From contig NZ_JAHWDP010000002.1 in the NCBI RefSeq assembly GCF_019312585.1, positions 310,001 to 374,000 on the forward strand: a stretch of 64,000 nt of DNA. Direction: 5' to 3'. Origin of the DNA: Halomarinibacterium sedimenti. GTDB lineage: Bacteria; Bacteroidota; Bacteroidia; Flavobacteriales; Flavobacteriaceae. Below, one piece after another: positions 17,119-25,562 of this stretch. Position numbers and translations under genes: made by a program. How positions within the stretch are numbered: position 1 is the stretch's first letter; each line of letters opens with the position of its first letter. The notes beneath the pieces are model-generated. The model had not been told where the DNA came from, did no database searches, and saw nothing but the letters and a program-made list of their open reading frames with translations.

Positions 17119-18747
17119 ATGGATATTGACTTCAACAAAAATGAAGACCACAACAAACTCTTAGTTTCCGATTTACGCCAAAAATTATCAATTATAAAAT
17201 TAGGTGGAGGTCAAAAAGCCATCGATAAACATCATGCCAAAGGGAAAATGACCGCTCGTGAGCGCATTGATTATTTGTTAGATGAAAAAAAACCTTCCAT
17301 AGAAATTGCAACCTTTGCAGGTGACGGAATGTATGAAGAACACGGTGGTTGCCCAAGTGGTGGCGTCGTGATAAAAATTGGGTATGTTCAAGGAAAACAA
17401 TGTATCGTTGTAGCGAATGACGCTACCGTAAAAGCAGGAGCTTGGTTTCCAATTGCGGCAAAGAAAAATTTAAGAGCGCAAGAAATTTCTATTGAAAATA
17501 AATTACCCATTATCTATTTGGTAGACAGTGCTGGTGTCTATCTTCCTATGCAAGATGAGATTTTTCCAGATAAGGAACACTTCGGAAGGATTTTCAGAAA
17601 CAATGCCGTCATGAGCAGTATGGGCATTACTCAAATCTCTGCGGTTATGGGAAGTTGTGTCGCTGGAGGTGCTTATCTCCCAATTATGAGTGATGAAGCC
17701 TTAATTGTAGATAAAACAGGGAGTATCTTTTTAGCGGGAAGTTATTTGGTAAAAGCCGCCATTGGTGAAAGTATCGATAACGAAACTTTGGGTGGCGCCA
17801 CAACCCACTGTGAAATTAGTGGCGTGACCGATTATAAGGCAAAAGACGATAAAGATGCCCTAGATACCATTAAAAATATCGTTTCCAAAATTGGTGATTT
17901 TGAAAAAGCTGGATTTAACAGAGTAAAGGCTCTAAAACCAAAAGAAAATCAAGATGACATCTTCGGGATTTTACCTAGATCGCGCGCAGACCAATACGAT
18001 ATGCTTGAAATTATTAAGCGATTGGTAGATGATTCGGAATTTGAACAATACAAAGAAGGCTATGGAAAAACGATTTTAACGGGCTACGCTCGCATTGATG
18101 GTTGGGCTGTGGGAATTGTTGCCAATCAGCGAAAAGTTGTTAAGACCACCAAAGGGGAAATGCAGTTTGGTGGGGTAATCTACAGCGATAGTGCCGATAA
18201 GGCCACAAGGTTTATAGCCAATTGTAATCAGAAAAAAATACCCTTAGTCTTTTTACAAGATGTATCAGGTTTTATGGTAGGGAGCAAAAGTGAGCACGGT
18301 GGTATTATAAAAGATGGAGCTAAAATGGTGAATGCGGTGAGTAATAGCGTGGTGCCAAAATTCACTGTAATTATTGGAAATTCCTACGGTGCCGGAAATT
18401 ATGCCATGTGTGGAAAAGCGTATGATCCTAGATTGATAGTCGCTTGGCCTTCAGCAGAACTTGCCGTAATGAGTGGAAATAGTGCAGCCAAAGTATTAAC
18501 TCAAATTGAAACAGCCTCCCTTAAAAAACAAGGAAAAGAGCTCACCGAAGAAGATGAAAAAGCCTTATACGATAAAATAAAAGCTCGATACGATAGACAA
18601 ATTTCCCCTTACTATGCTGCCTCTAGAATTTGGACGGATGCCATTATCAATCCACTAGATACCCGTAAATGGATTTCTATGGGAATTGAAGCAGCCAACC
18701 ATGCCCCTATTGAAAAACCATTTAATTTGGGAGTGATTCAAGTTTAA
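17119..18747 (+). CDS. Acyl-CoA carboxylase, carboxyltransferase (beta) subunit
   Basis: A 542-residue two-domain crotonase-fold carboxyltransferase. The N-terminal half binds acyl-CoA (GGQKAIDKHHAKGKMTARER, about 30-50, and SAGVYLPMQDE near 141) and the C-terminal half binds carboxybiotin (VSGFMVG, GNSYGAGNYAMCG). SAGVYLPMQ and the tail PLDTR match methylcrotonyl-CoA-type beta subunits better than propionyl-CoA-type ones, but substrate assignment is inference. The biotin carboxylase/BCCP partner is not adjacent and must be elsewhere. It would transfer CO2 to an acyl-CoA in branched amino-acid or odd-chain catabolism. Confidence 0.92.
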   Translation: MDIDFNKNEDHNKLLVSDLRQKLSIIKLGGGQKAIDKHHAKGKMTARERIDYLLDEKKPSIEIATFAGDGMYEEHGGCPSGGVVIKIGYVQGKQCIVVANDATVKAGAWFPIAAKKNLRAQEISIENKLPIIYLVDSAGVYLPMQDEIFPDKEHFGRIFRNNAVMSSMGITQISAVMGSCVAGGAYLPIMSDEALIVDKTGSIFLAGSYLVKAAIGESIDNETLGGATTHCEISGVTDYKAKDDKDALDTIKNIVSKIGDFEKAGFNRVKALKPKENQDDIFGILPRSRADQYDMLEIIKRLVDDSEFEQYKEGYGKTILTGYARIDGWAVGIVANQRKVVKTTKGEMQFGGVIYSDSADKATRFIANCNQKKIPLVFLQDVSGFMVGSKSEHGGIIKDGAKMVNAVSNSVVPKFTVIIGNSYGAGNYAMCGKAYDPRLIVAWPSAELAVMSGNSAAKVLTQIETASLKKQGKELTEEDEKALYDKIKARYDRQISPYYAASRIWTDAIINPLDTRKWISMGIEAANHAPIEKPFNLGVIQV

Positions 18748-18763
18748 TGTGCATATATCACTA

Positions 18764-18803
18764 AAAATGAGTATCTTAACACTACCTAATTAATACTCAT
18801 TTT
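18764..18803 (+). promoter_or_regulatory. Perfect 11-bp inverted repeat abutting the doxX start
   Basis: AAAATGAGTAT (18764-18774) and ATACTCATTTT (18793-18803) are perfectly complementary with an 18-base loop. The right arm ends three bases before the ATG at 18807. As RNA the hairpin would bury the ribosome entry site; as DNA the arms could be operator half-sites; its terminal T run could also end the upstream transcript. Confidence 0.6.
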
Positions 18804-18806
18804 GTC

Positions 18807-19229
18807 ATGGCAACCATTAAATCATTAAACAAATGGGCGAATAGACATACCTATTTGCCTTTAGACCTTTTACGCATCGCCTTTGGTGTATTCTTATTTA
18901 TACAAGGAATTAACTTTATGGGCAATAGCGAAATGCTTCTTGAATTAATTAAACCACTTCAAAGTATTGTGGGAGAAATGGCGGTAATTCATTATGTAGC
19001 TCCAGCACATTTTGTGGGCGGACTTCTCATTGCATTTGGATTGCTAACTCGATGGGCCGCTATAGCACAACTACCCATTTTAATCGGCGCAGTATTAATA
19101 AACATTGTTGGAGAAATGCAAACAGGAAATTTTATATTGTCTACCGTTGCATTTATCCTGTGTATTTTCTTTATTTTCTATGGTTCAGGCAAACATTCTA
19201 TGGATTATAGACTAAAAATGGAGCGTTAA
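18807..19229 (+). CDS. DoxX-family membrane protein
   Basis: A 140-residue integral membrane protein with four predicted helices: about 18-38, 58-82 (HYVAPAHFVGGLLIAFGLLT), 86-106 and 112-132. The arrangement LDLLRIAFGVFLFIQGI, then GGLLIAFGLLTRWAA is typical of DoxX proteins. Family members have been linked to redox or sulfur stress complexes, but most are uncharacterised. A second DoxX gene is at 30469. Its start lies directly after a perfect inverted repeat, suggesting control at translation or transcription. Confidence 0.85.
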   Translation: MATIKSLNKWANRHTYLPLDLLRIAFGVFLFIQGINFMGNSEMLLELIKPLQSIVGEMAVIHYVAPAHFVGGLLIAFGLLTRWAAIAQLPILIGAVLINIVGEMQTGNFILSTVAFILCIFFIFYGSGKHSMDYRLKMER

Positions 19230-19271
19230 AAATACTTTGTTTTTTAAGATTTTTTTAATGAATAATTGCTA

Positions 19272-19279
19272 TACATTTG
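19272..19279 (+). promoter_or_regulatory. -7 element for the amidoligase cluster
   Basis: TACATTTG matches TANNTTTG exactly and lies 22 bases before the ATG of the RimK-like gene at 19302. A TTTG at 19236-19239 is too far upstream (32 bases) for a good -33 element. Confidence 0.4.
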
Positions 19280-19301
19280 GTGTATTATTCTAAGACACTA
19301 A

Positions 19302-20753
19302 ATGAATAAATATATTGTGGTGGATACTCCCAAAAACTGGGAGTTTCTAGACGGAAATATCCCCGTTATTTCTTCTCAGGACTACATTGCAAATCCAGTG
19401 TATTCCAAAATCAAAAACGTTCGTATTTTCAATCTTTGCCGAAATTATTCCTACCAATCAAAAGGGTATTATGTCTCGCTTCTAGCTGAAGCACGTGGGC
19501 ATTTGGCAATTCCAACCACTAAGAATTTGGTGGATTTAAAATCACCCAAGATTGTAAAGATTATTTCGGAAGAATTTGATGAACTCATTCAGCAAAACCT
19601 TAAAAACATAAAATCTAGAGAGTTTGATTTAAGTGTGTATTTTGGGCAAAACGTAGCGAGTAAGTATAAGGAGTTGAGTGCTATGTTCTTTCGGCATTTT
19701 CAAATTCCATTTATTAAAGTAAAGTTTGTCTATAAGCATAATTGGAAGATTCAAAGTATAAAGTCTATTTCAATTTTAGATATTTCTGAAGAACACAAAC
19801 CCCTCGCCCATCAGTTTGCAAAGGATTTCTTTTCAAAAAAACGCTACGATACAGTGCGCCCTTCCAAAGCGATTTACGATCTGGCAATTTTAGTACAGCC
19901 TAATGATCCGGCACCTCCAAGTAATCCAAAGGCCTTAAAAAAGTTTGTAGAAATTGCAGAAAAACACAATTTTTATGTTGAAATTATTGGACCGAAAGAG
20001 CTGTCCAGACTTTCTTCCTTTGACGCATTACTTATTCGTCAAAGTACCGAAGTAAACAATGAAGCCTACGCCTTTGCTCGAAAAGCACAACAGGAGAACA
20101 TAGCTATTGTAGATTATCCCGATGCTATTTTAAAGTGTTGTAATAAGGTCTTTATGGCCGAAGCACTTGAAAATGCTAATATTCCCGCACCCAAAACTAG
20201 AATTGTAAACTACGATAATGCTAAAGAAATTTTGGAAGATTTAAAGCTTCCTTGCATTTTAAAAGCTCCTGATTCTACTTTTTCCTTTGGAGTAAAAAAA
20301 GCAAAAACCGAAGAAGAATACTATGCCTTGGTTAAGTCCATGTTGCAAGAATCGGAATTGATTATTGCGCAAGAGTTTTGTCCTTCAGACTTTGATTGGC
20401 GTATAGGAATTCTTGACGGACAACCCTTCTATGCCTGCAAGTATTATATGGCAAAAGGACATTGGCAAATTTATAATTGGAATGCAAAAAACAAAGATGA
20501 CCAAGATGGTAATGCAGATGTTATGGCTATTGAAGATGTTCCCAAAAAGATTATGGAAACAGCATTAAACGCTGGAAAAATTATGGGTCCGGGACTTCTA
20601 GGAATAGATATAAAAGAAGCAAATGGAAAACCCTTAGTGATTGAAATTAACGATAACCCCAACATCGATTTTGGTGTGGAAGATCGCTATTATGGAGATT
20701 TGGTTTACTCGAAAATTATTGAGGCACTATTAAAACGCTTAGAAGATAAATAA
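19302..20753 (+). CDS. RimK-family ATP-grasp ligase with RLAN N-terminal domain
   Basis: A 483-residue ATP-dependent carboxylate-amine ligase. Residues 1-155 correspond to the RLAN domain found before some RimK-like enzymes (NKYIVVDTPKNWEF, then RNYSYQSKGYYVSLLAEARG). A linker (about 185-270) precedes the ATP-grasp fold (about 285-483): nucleotide-binding Lys in CILKAPDSTFSFGVKKA, AQEFCPSDFDWRIG, and the metal-binding end GIDIKEANGKPLVIEINDNPN. RimK relatives add Glu or other amino acids to a protein or small acceptor. It is the first of four tightly packed genes and overlaps the next by one base, so it is probably one step of a small-peptide pathway. The acceptor is unknown. Confidence 0.88.
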   Translation: MNKYIVVDTPKNWEFLDGNIPVISSQDYIANPVYSKIKNVRIFNLCRNYSYQSKGYYVSLLAEARGHLAIPTTKNLVDLKSPKIVKIISEEFDELIQQNLKNIKSREFDLSVYFGQNVASKYKELSAMFFRHFQIPFIKVKFVYKHNWKIQSIKSISILDISEEHKPLAHQFAKDFFSKKRYDTVRPSKAIYDLAILVQPNDPAPPSNPKALKKFVEIAEKHNFYVEIIGPKELSRLSSFDALLIRQSTEVNNEAYAFARKAQQENIAIVDYPDAILKCCNKVFMAEALENANIPAPKTRIVNYDNAKEILEDLKLPCILKAPDSTFSFGVKKAKTEEEYYALVKSMLQESELIIAQEFCPSDFDWRIGILDGQPFYACKYYMAKGHWQIYNWNAKNKDDQDGNADVMAIEDVPKKIMETALNAGKIMGPGLLGIDIKEANGKPLVIEINDNPNIDFGVEDRYYGDLVYSKIIEALLKRLEDK

Positions 20754-21973
20754 TGAAATATCATTTATTTGAAGTATTCGGAATTGAGTTAGAATATATG
20801 TTGGTGAAAAACCAACAATTAAAAGTAGCTCCTATTGTAGACCAATTAATGGTCTCAAAGATGGGTTATGTTACTGCCGATGCAGATAATGGCGCAATTG
20901 AATGGAGCAACGAACTGGTGGCGCATGTGGTAGAATTGAAGACCAATGGGCCCACTCCCAACCTGAAGAACCTTTCAAAAAAATTCCACAAAAATGTGAT
21001 AGAGATTAATAATTTATTAAAGCCTCTAGAAGCAAAACTCCTTCCCACCGCGTCACATCCACTAATGGATCCAAAAACCGAGATGCAATTATGGAAACAC
21101 AGTTATAGCGAGATTTATGCGCTTTATAATCGTATTTTTAACTGTAAAGGCCATGGATGGAGCAATGTGCAAAGCATGCATATTAATTTACCTTTTTATG
21201 ACGATGCAGAATTTGAAAAGCTTCACGCAGCAGTAAGAGTATTATTACCAATAATTCCCGCACTAAGTGCGAGTTCTCCTATTTTTGAAGGGAAAGGCAC
21301 TGGGTTTCTCGATAGCCGCATGGAAGTTTATAAAACCAATCAAAAAGAAATTCCACAGATGACGGGGAAAGTCATTCCAGAGCAAGTTTTTACAAAAAAG
21401 GCATACTATGAGACTATTTTTAATCCAATAAATGCGGCTATAAAGCCTTATGATACCGAAAATATTCTCGACCATCATTTTTTAAATTCTCGTGGTGCGA
21501 TTGCCCGTTTCGATAGAAATGCTATTGAAATTAGGGTAATAGATATTCAAGAATGTCCGCTGGCAGATGTAGCCATTGCAGCTTTTATTATTGAAGTGCT
21601 AAAACTACTCGTTTCTGAAAAATTAACGGCTTTAGAAACTCAAAAATCATTTCACGAAAATGAACTTTTTGAAATTTTTAATGATGTCATTAAACAAGGG
21701 GGAAATGCCGTGATTGAAGACACTAGGTACCTCCAATTATTTGGACTTGAGAATGAAATAATAGTTTCAGAAGTTTGGAAGTCACTATTCGAAAAAGTGA
21801 AAGACAATATTCCTTCCAAATACCAGAAGGCCTTAAAAACTATTTTTGAAAATGGTTCCCTTTCAACTCGTATTTTAAAAGCTATTGGAGATGATTTTTC
21901 AGAAAAAAATATTCTTAAAGTATATGAAGATTTAAGTAATTGTCTTCAAGAAAACAAACTTTTTCTACCGTGA
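20753..21973 (+). CDS. GCS2-like glutamate-amine ligase
   Basis: A 406-residue member of the glutamine-synthetase-fold GCS2 ligases (glutamate-cysteine ligase type 2 and relatives). The metal-binding start is VFGIELEYML (about 6-15), the central GWSNVQSMHINLP carries the typical histidine motif, and SRGAIARFDRNAIEIRVIDIQECP is the arginine-rich nucleotide/substrate region. Such enzymes activate the gamma-carboxyl of glutamate and join it to an amine. There is no GshB-like glutathione synthetase beside it but a RimK-like ligase, so the product is probably not glutathione. Overlaps of one base upstream and four bases (GTGA) downstream imply translational coupling. Confidence 0.85.
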   Translation: MKYHLFEVFGIELEYMLVKNQQLKVAPIVDQLMVSKMGYVTADADNGAIEWSNELVAHVVELKTNGPTPNLKNLSKKFHKNVIEINNLLKPLEAKLLPTASHPLMDPKTEMQLWKHSYSEIYALYNRIFNCKGHGWSNVQSMHINLPFYDDAEFEKLHAAVRVLLPIIPALSASSPIFEGKGTGFLDSRMEVYKTNQKEIPQMTGKVIPEQVFTKKAYYETIFNPINAAIKPYDTENILDHHFLNSRGAIARFDRNAIEIRVIDIQECPLADVAIAAFIIEVLKLLVSEKLTALETQKSFHENELFEIFNDVIKQGGNAVIEDTRYLQLFGLENEIIVSEVWKSLFEKVKDNIPSKYQKALKTIFENGSLSTRILKAIGDDFSEKNILKVYEDLSNCLQENKLFLP

Positions 21974-22659
21974 AACTAGTAATTTCCTGTGAACATGGAG
22001 GGAATGATATTCCGAAGGATTTTCAAAAATATTTCCTAAATCAACAGGACATTTTACAAAGTCATCGTGGTTATGACCCTGGTACTTTAGATTTGTATGA
22101 AAATCTCGTTCCGGTGGCGGATTTTTCAGAATGCAATACGGTAAGCCGACTTTTAATTGAATGCAATCGTTCGCTACATCATCCTAAATTATTTTCAGAA
22201 ATTTCAAAAAAGCTTACGGATTCTGAAAAGGAATATCTCATTGAAAATGTGTATTTGCCGTATCGAAAATCTACAGAATTCCAAATTCGAAATTATATAG
22301 CCACAGGAGAACAAGTGCTTCATGTCTCGTTACATTCATTTACACCTTGCTTGAATAAGGTGGAAAGAAATAATGATATTGGTTTGCTCTACGATTCTAG
22401 AAAATTATTAGAAAAAGCATTTTGTGAGTTTTGGAAAAATCATTTTGAGGAAGAAAATCCATTACTAAAAGTAAGATATAACTATCCATATTTAGGTAAT
22501 GCAGACGGATTCACTACCTATTTGAGAAAACAATTTCCCAAAAATTATATAGGAATTGAATTGGAAGTCAACCAAAAATGGGTTAAAAACAATGCTTTTG
22601 ATGAATCTATTAAAACATCCCTTATAAATAGCATAAATAGGCTATATTCAAAAAATTAA
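21970..22659 (+). CDS. N-formylglutamate amidohydrolase-like enzyme
   Basis: About 229 residues from a GTG start at 21970, which overlaps the GCS2 stop as GTGA. The frame is open from a TTG at 21940, but the family normally starts KLVISCEHGGNDIP, so GTG is preferred. Zinc-peptidase-like motifs are present: CEHGG near residue 6, HRGYDPGTLDLYE (about 36-48), LLIECNRS, HVSLHSFTP and GIELEVNQ. Characterised relatives hydrolyse N-formylglutamate in histidine breakdown. No hut genes are here and the context is amidoligases, so it more likely trims an N-acyl or amide bond of the cluster's product. Confidence 0.85.
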   Translation: MKLVISCEHGGNDIPKDFQKYFLNQQDILQSHRGYDPGTLDLYENLVPVADFSECNTVSRLLIECNRSLHHPKLFSEISKKLTDSEKEYLIENVYLPYRKSTEFQIRNYIATGEQVLHVSLHSFTPCLNKVERNNDIGLLYDSRKLLEKAFCEFWKNHFEEENPLLKVRYNYPYLGNADGFTTYLRKQFPKNYIGIELEVNQKWVKNNAFDESIKTSLINSINRLYSKN

Positions 22660-22672
22660 AGTCGCTAATTAC

Positions 22673-22680
22673 TATCTTTG
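22673..22680 (+). promoter_or_regulatory. -7 element for the GNAT-nitrilase gene
   Basis: TATCTTTG matches TANNTTTG exactly and lies 13 bases before the ATG at 22694. The last cluster gene may therefore be expressed on its own as well as by read-through. No clear -33 element is visible. Confidence 0.4.
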
Positions 22681-22693
22681 AAAAAATCAGTTC

Positions 22694-24220
22694 ATGAAAA
22701 TAAAAAATATTGAAAATATAGAACTTTCCTTCTTAACTCTTGAAGACTATCAAGAGCTTAAGGCGGCTATGATACAAGCCTATGCTACCATGCCAGATAT
22801 GTATTGGCGCGAAGAGCAAATTAAAATTTTAATTGATCGTTTTCCGGAAGGACAAGTTGTAGTAAAAGTGAATAATCAAATAGCAGGCTGTGCGCTTTCT
22901 ATTATTTTGGATTATAATGAGTTTGACGAACATCATACATACGAAGACATTACTGGAAATTATACCTTTAGTACGCATACCGACGATGGTGATGTACTTT
23001 ATGGAATAGATGTCTTTATTAAACCCGATTTTAGAGGTTTGCGTTTAGGAAGACGTTTATACGATTATCGTAAAGAGTTATGTGAACGTCTTAATCTAAG
23101 AGGTGTGGCATTTGGAGGAAGAATTCCCAATTACCACCAATACAAAGACTCCATGACTCCGAAGGAATATATAGATAAGGTTCGTAAAAAAGAAATCCAC
23201 GATCCTGTCCTTAATTTCCAAATTTCTAATGATTTTCATCCCGCTAAAATTTTAAAAAATTACTTGAAAGGGGATGCGGCTTCAGATGATTATGCTGTTT
23301 TATTAGAATGGGATAATGTACTTTATGAGAAAAGAACCAAAAAGCCTTCTACCATTAAAAAAGTGGTGAGGCTAGGCTTGGTTCAGTGGCAAATGAGACC
23401 ATATAAGGATTTAGATGAGCTAATGCACCAAGTTGAATTTTTTGTAGATGCCGTTTCTGGGTATCGCGCAGATTTTGCTTTATTCCCAGAGTTTTTTATG
23501 TCGCCTTTAATGGCCGAAAATAATCACTTAGATCCACACGAAGCCATTCGTGAATTGGCACAATACTCGAAGGTTATTGTGGAGAAATTTTCAGAACTCG
23601 CTATATCCTACAACATAAATATTATTTCGGGATCTATGCCTGAAATTAAAGACGGTAACCTGTACAATGCTGGATATCTCTGTAAAAGAGATGGCAGTGT
23701 GGAGCGTTATGAAAAATTACACGTCACTCCAGACGAAGCAAAGGTTTGGGGATTACAAGGTGGAAATAGTTTTAAAGTATTTGACACCGATTGCGGAAAA
23801 ATTGGGATTTTAATTTGTTATGATTCTGAATTCCCCGAACTAAGTAGACTTCTTGCCGATGAAGGGATGGATATTTTATTTATACCTTTCTTAACTGATA
23901 CCCAAAACGGCTTTTCACGAGTTAGAAACTGTGCTCAAGCTCGCGCTATTGAGAATGAATGTTATGTGGCTATAGCTGGTAGTGTAGGTAACTTGCCTAA
24001 GGTCCATAATATGGATATGCAATATGCACAATCTATGGTATTTACCCCCTGTGATTTTGCATTTCCTGCCAACGGTATTAAGGCCGAGGCAACGCCAAAC
24101 ACAGAAATGGTTTTAATATGTGATGTGGACATCGATTTATTAAGACAGCTTAATTTATTTGGAAGTGTCCGTAACTTGCGAGATCGAAGAAAAGATATCT
24201 TCGATTTAAAAAAGAAATAA
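22694..24220 (+). CDS. GNAT acetyltransferase-nitrilase fusion protein
   Basis: A 508-residue two-domain protein. Residues 1-170 are a GNAT N-acyltransferase with the CoA-binding motif RGLRLGRRLYDYR (114-126). Residues about 222-505 are a carbon-nitrogen hydrolase with the nitrilase triad Glu266 (FPEFF), Lys341 (YEKLH) and Cys375 (ICYDSEF). It could acylate an amine and hydrolyse (or form) an amide in one polypeptide. The fusion is known in bacteria but its substrate is not established to my knowledge. It is the last of the amidoligase cluster, 34 bases after the amidohydrolase. It ends directly against the convergent M24 peptidase gene, with no base between. Confidence 0.92.
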   Translation: MKIKNIENIELSFLTLEDYQELKAAMIQAYATMPDMYWREEQIKILIDRFPEGQVVVKVNNQIAGCALSIILDYNEFDEHHTYEDITGNYTFSTHTDDGDVLYGIDVFIKPDFRGLRLGRRLYDYRKELCERLNLRGVAFGGRIPNYHQYKDSMTPKEYIDKVRKKEIHDPVLNFQISNDFHPAKILKNYLKGDAASDDYAVLLEWDNVLYEKRTKKPSTIKKVVRLGLVQWQMRPYKDLDELMHQVEFFVDAVSGYRADFALFPEFFMSPLMAENNHLDPHEAIRELAQYSKVIVEKFSELAISYNINIISGSMPEIKDGNLYNAGYLCKRDGSVERYEKLHVTPDEAKVWGLQGGNSFKVFDTDCGKIGILICYDSEFPELSRLLADEGMDILFIPFLTDTQNGFSRVRNCAQARAIENECYVAIAGSVGNLPKVHNMDMQYAQSMVFTPCDFAFPANGIKAEATPNTEMVLICDVDIDLLRQLNLFGSVRNLRDRRKDIFDLKKK

Positions 24221-25531
24221 TTACTTAATAGGCTTAATGGCTTCTTGTCGTGTATTTACATAACGGAAGCCCTTTTTTCCAAAAAATCCTGCCTCTTCCA
24301 ACATAATACGGATGTCTTTATTCCATTCTTCTATAAAGACAGTGGTGTTTAATTCTATGGCATACACAGTGTTGTAATGCAAAGGATAATCTCCGTTTAC
24401 AGGTACTCCTTCTTGTGAGTCCCACATGCCAAACGTTGTACCAGAACTATGTCCATAGGTTCCTAAAGGATGCGTATAAATGGATGGACGCAATCCTTCT
24501 TCCCTTCCTTCAGAAAGTGACTTTAATAAAATTTCATTTCCTGTTTTACCCTCTATAAAATTACCCGTAAAAATATCTTGGACTCTATTTCCTAATTTAA
24601 ATGCTTCTTGAAGAAAAATAGGAACCTGAGTTTCTCCTTCTTTTAAAACATAGGCATGCTGTTGACAATCTGTATGCAATCCTATGTAAATAATACCAAA
24701 ATCACAATGGAGCAAATCGCCTGGCAGAATAACATCGTCTGGTTTTCCTTTGCTGAAAGACTCAATATGACTTTTTAAAGCCTCATTACTGCGTTGCACG
24801 TCAATGGTTGGATGAAACCAAGTTTCCAAGCCTAGATCTGTCACTTTTTGTCGCATCCACCAAACAACAGCTTCGGTAGTGGTTACTCCGGGTGTAATCA
24901 CTTTGGTTGAAAAGGCCTCATCAATAATATCGTGTGTAATTTCCACTAATTGATTATACAACTTCATTTCTTTTTCGGTGCGCGTTTCAATCCAAGCAAT
25001 GGCTAATTTTTCTGCAGAAACTAACTTTTCTTCCATTTTTTGAGGTAGTGCTTCCAATAATTCTTCATAATCTGTTTTCACCAATCCGTCTGCAATGCCA
25101 AAGTATTCTGAATAATTAATTCCAATTTTTTGTGGATTTCGTTCTTCAATGATTTCAACCAATCGTGCCCATTGGTCGGGTTGTTTCTCTTTATCCCACG
25201 CCGAAGTAATATTCTCCCCCACATCATACCGAGCCACAGCTAATTTTTCAATGGTATTAGCTTCTTTATTTCGGTAAAAAACAAGGATAGTTCTCCTACG
25301 CGCATTAAGCCAAGTGGAAGGCAACATGATTCTCATCACCGGATCTTCATTGTATTCTCTGGAAATGACCAACCACATATCAATTTGGGTGTCATCCATT
25401 AATTTGGGAAGCAGATTATTAAATCGATCTGCCAAAATCTCGTCTTTCAATTGAGCTCTGTCCCGTTCTGGAAGGATTTGAGAATAACTAATTGATAAAT
25501 TAAAGATGAAGAATAATAAAAATAATCGCAT
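24221..25531 (-). CDS. Exported M24 family metallopeptidase (Xaa-Pro aminopeptidase type)
   Basis: The 436-residue protein has a signal peptide (1-18, ending SYSQ). An N-terminal creatinase-like domain (about 35-190) is followed by the pita-bread fold. Metal ligands are recognisable: Asp in LHCDFG and Asp 11 residues on in HTDCQ, His in THPLGTYGHS, Glu in IELNT and Glu in MLEEAG. It would act in the periplasm on Xaa-Pro or related dipeptides. It is the last gene of the leftward men operon, 31 bases after menE, with no obvious role in menaquinone synthesis. Confidence 0.9.
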   Translation of the reverse strand: MRLFLLFFIFNLSISYSQILPERDRAQLKDEILADRFNNLLPKLMDDTQIDMWLVISREYNEDPVMRIMLPSTWLNARRRTILVFYRNKEANTIEKLAVARYDVGENITSAWDKEKQPDQWARLVEIIEERNPQKIGINYSEYFGIADGLVKTDYEELLEALPQKMEEKLVSAEKLAIAWIETRTEKEMKLYNQLVEITHDIIDEAFSTKVITPGVTTTEAVVWWMRQKVTDLGLETWFHPTIDVQRSNEALKSHIESFSKGKPDDVILPGDLLHCDFGIIYIGLHTDCQQHAYVLKEGETQVPIFLQEAFKLGNRVQDIFTGNFIEGKTGNEILLKSLSEGREEGLRPSIYTHPLGTYGHSSGTTFGMWDSQEGVPVNGDYPLHYNTVYAIELNTTVFIEEWNKDIRIMLEEAGFFGKKGFRYVNTRQEAIKPIK

Positions 25532-25562
25532 TTTATAATTTTTTCAGAAAGATAAGAAATAT

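Noticed and set aside
20753-21973. Glutathione synthesis by the GCS2-like enzyme
   Set aside because: No glutathione synthetase is adjacent, and the partner enzymes (RimK-like, FGase-like, GNAT-nitrilase) do not fit that pathway.
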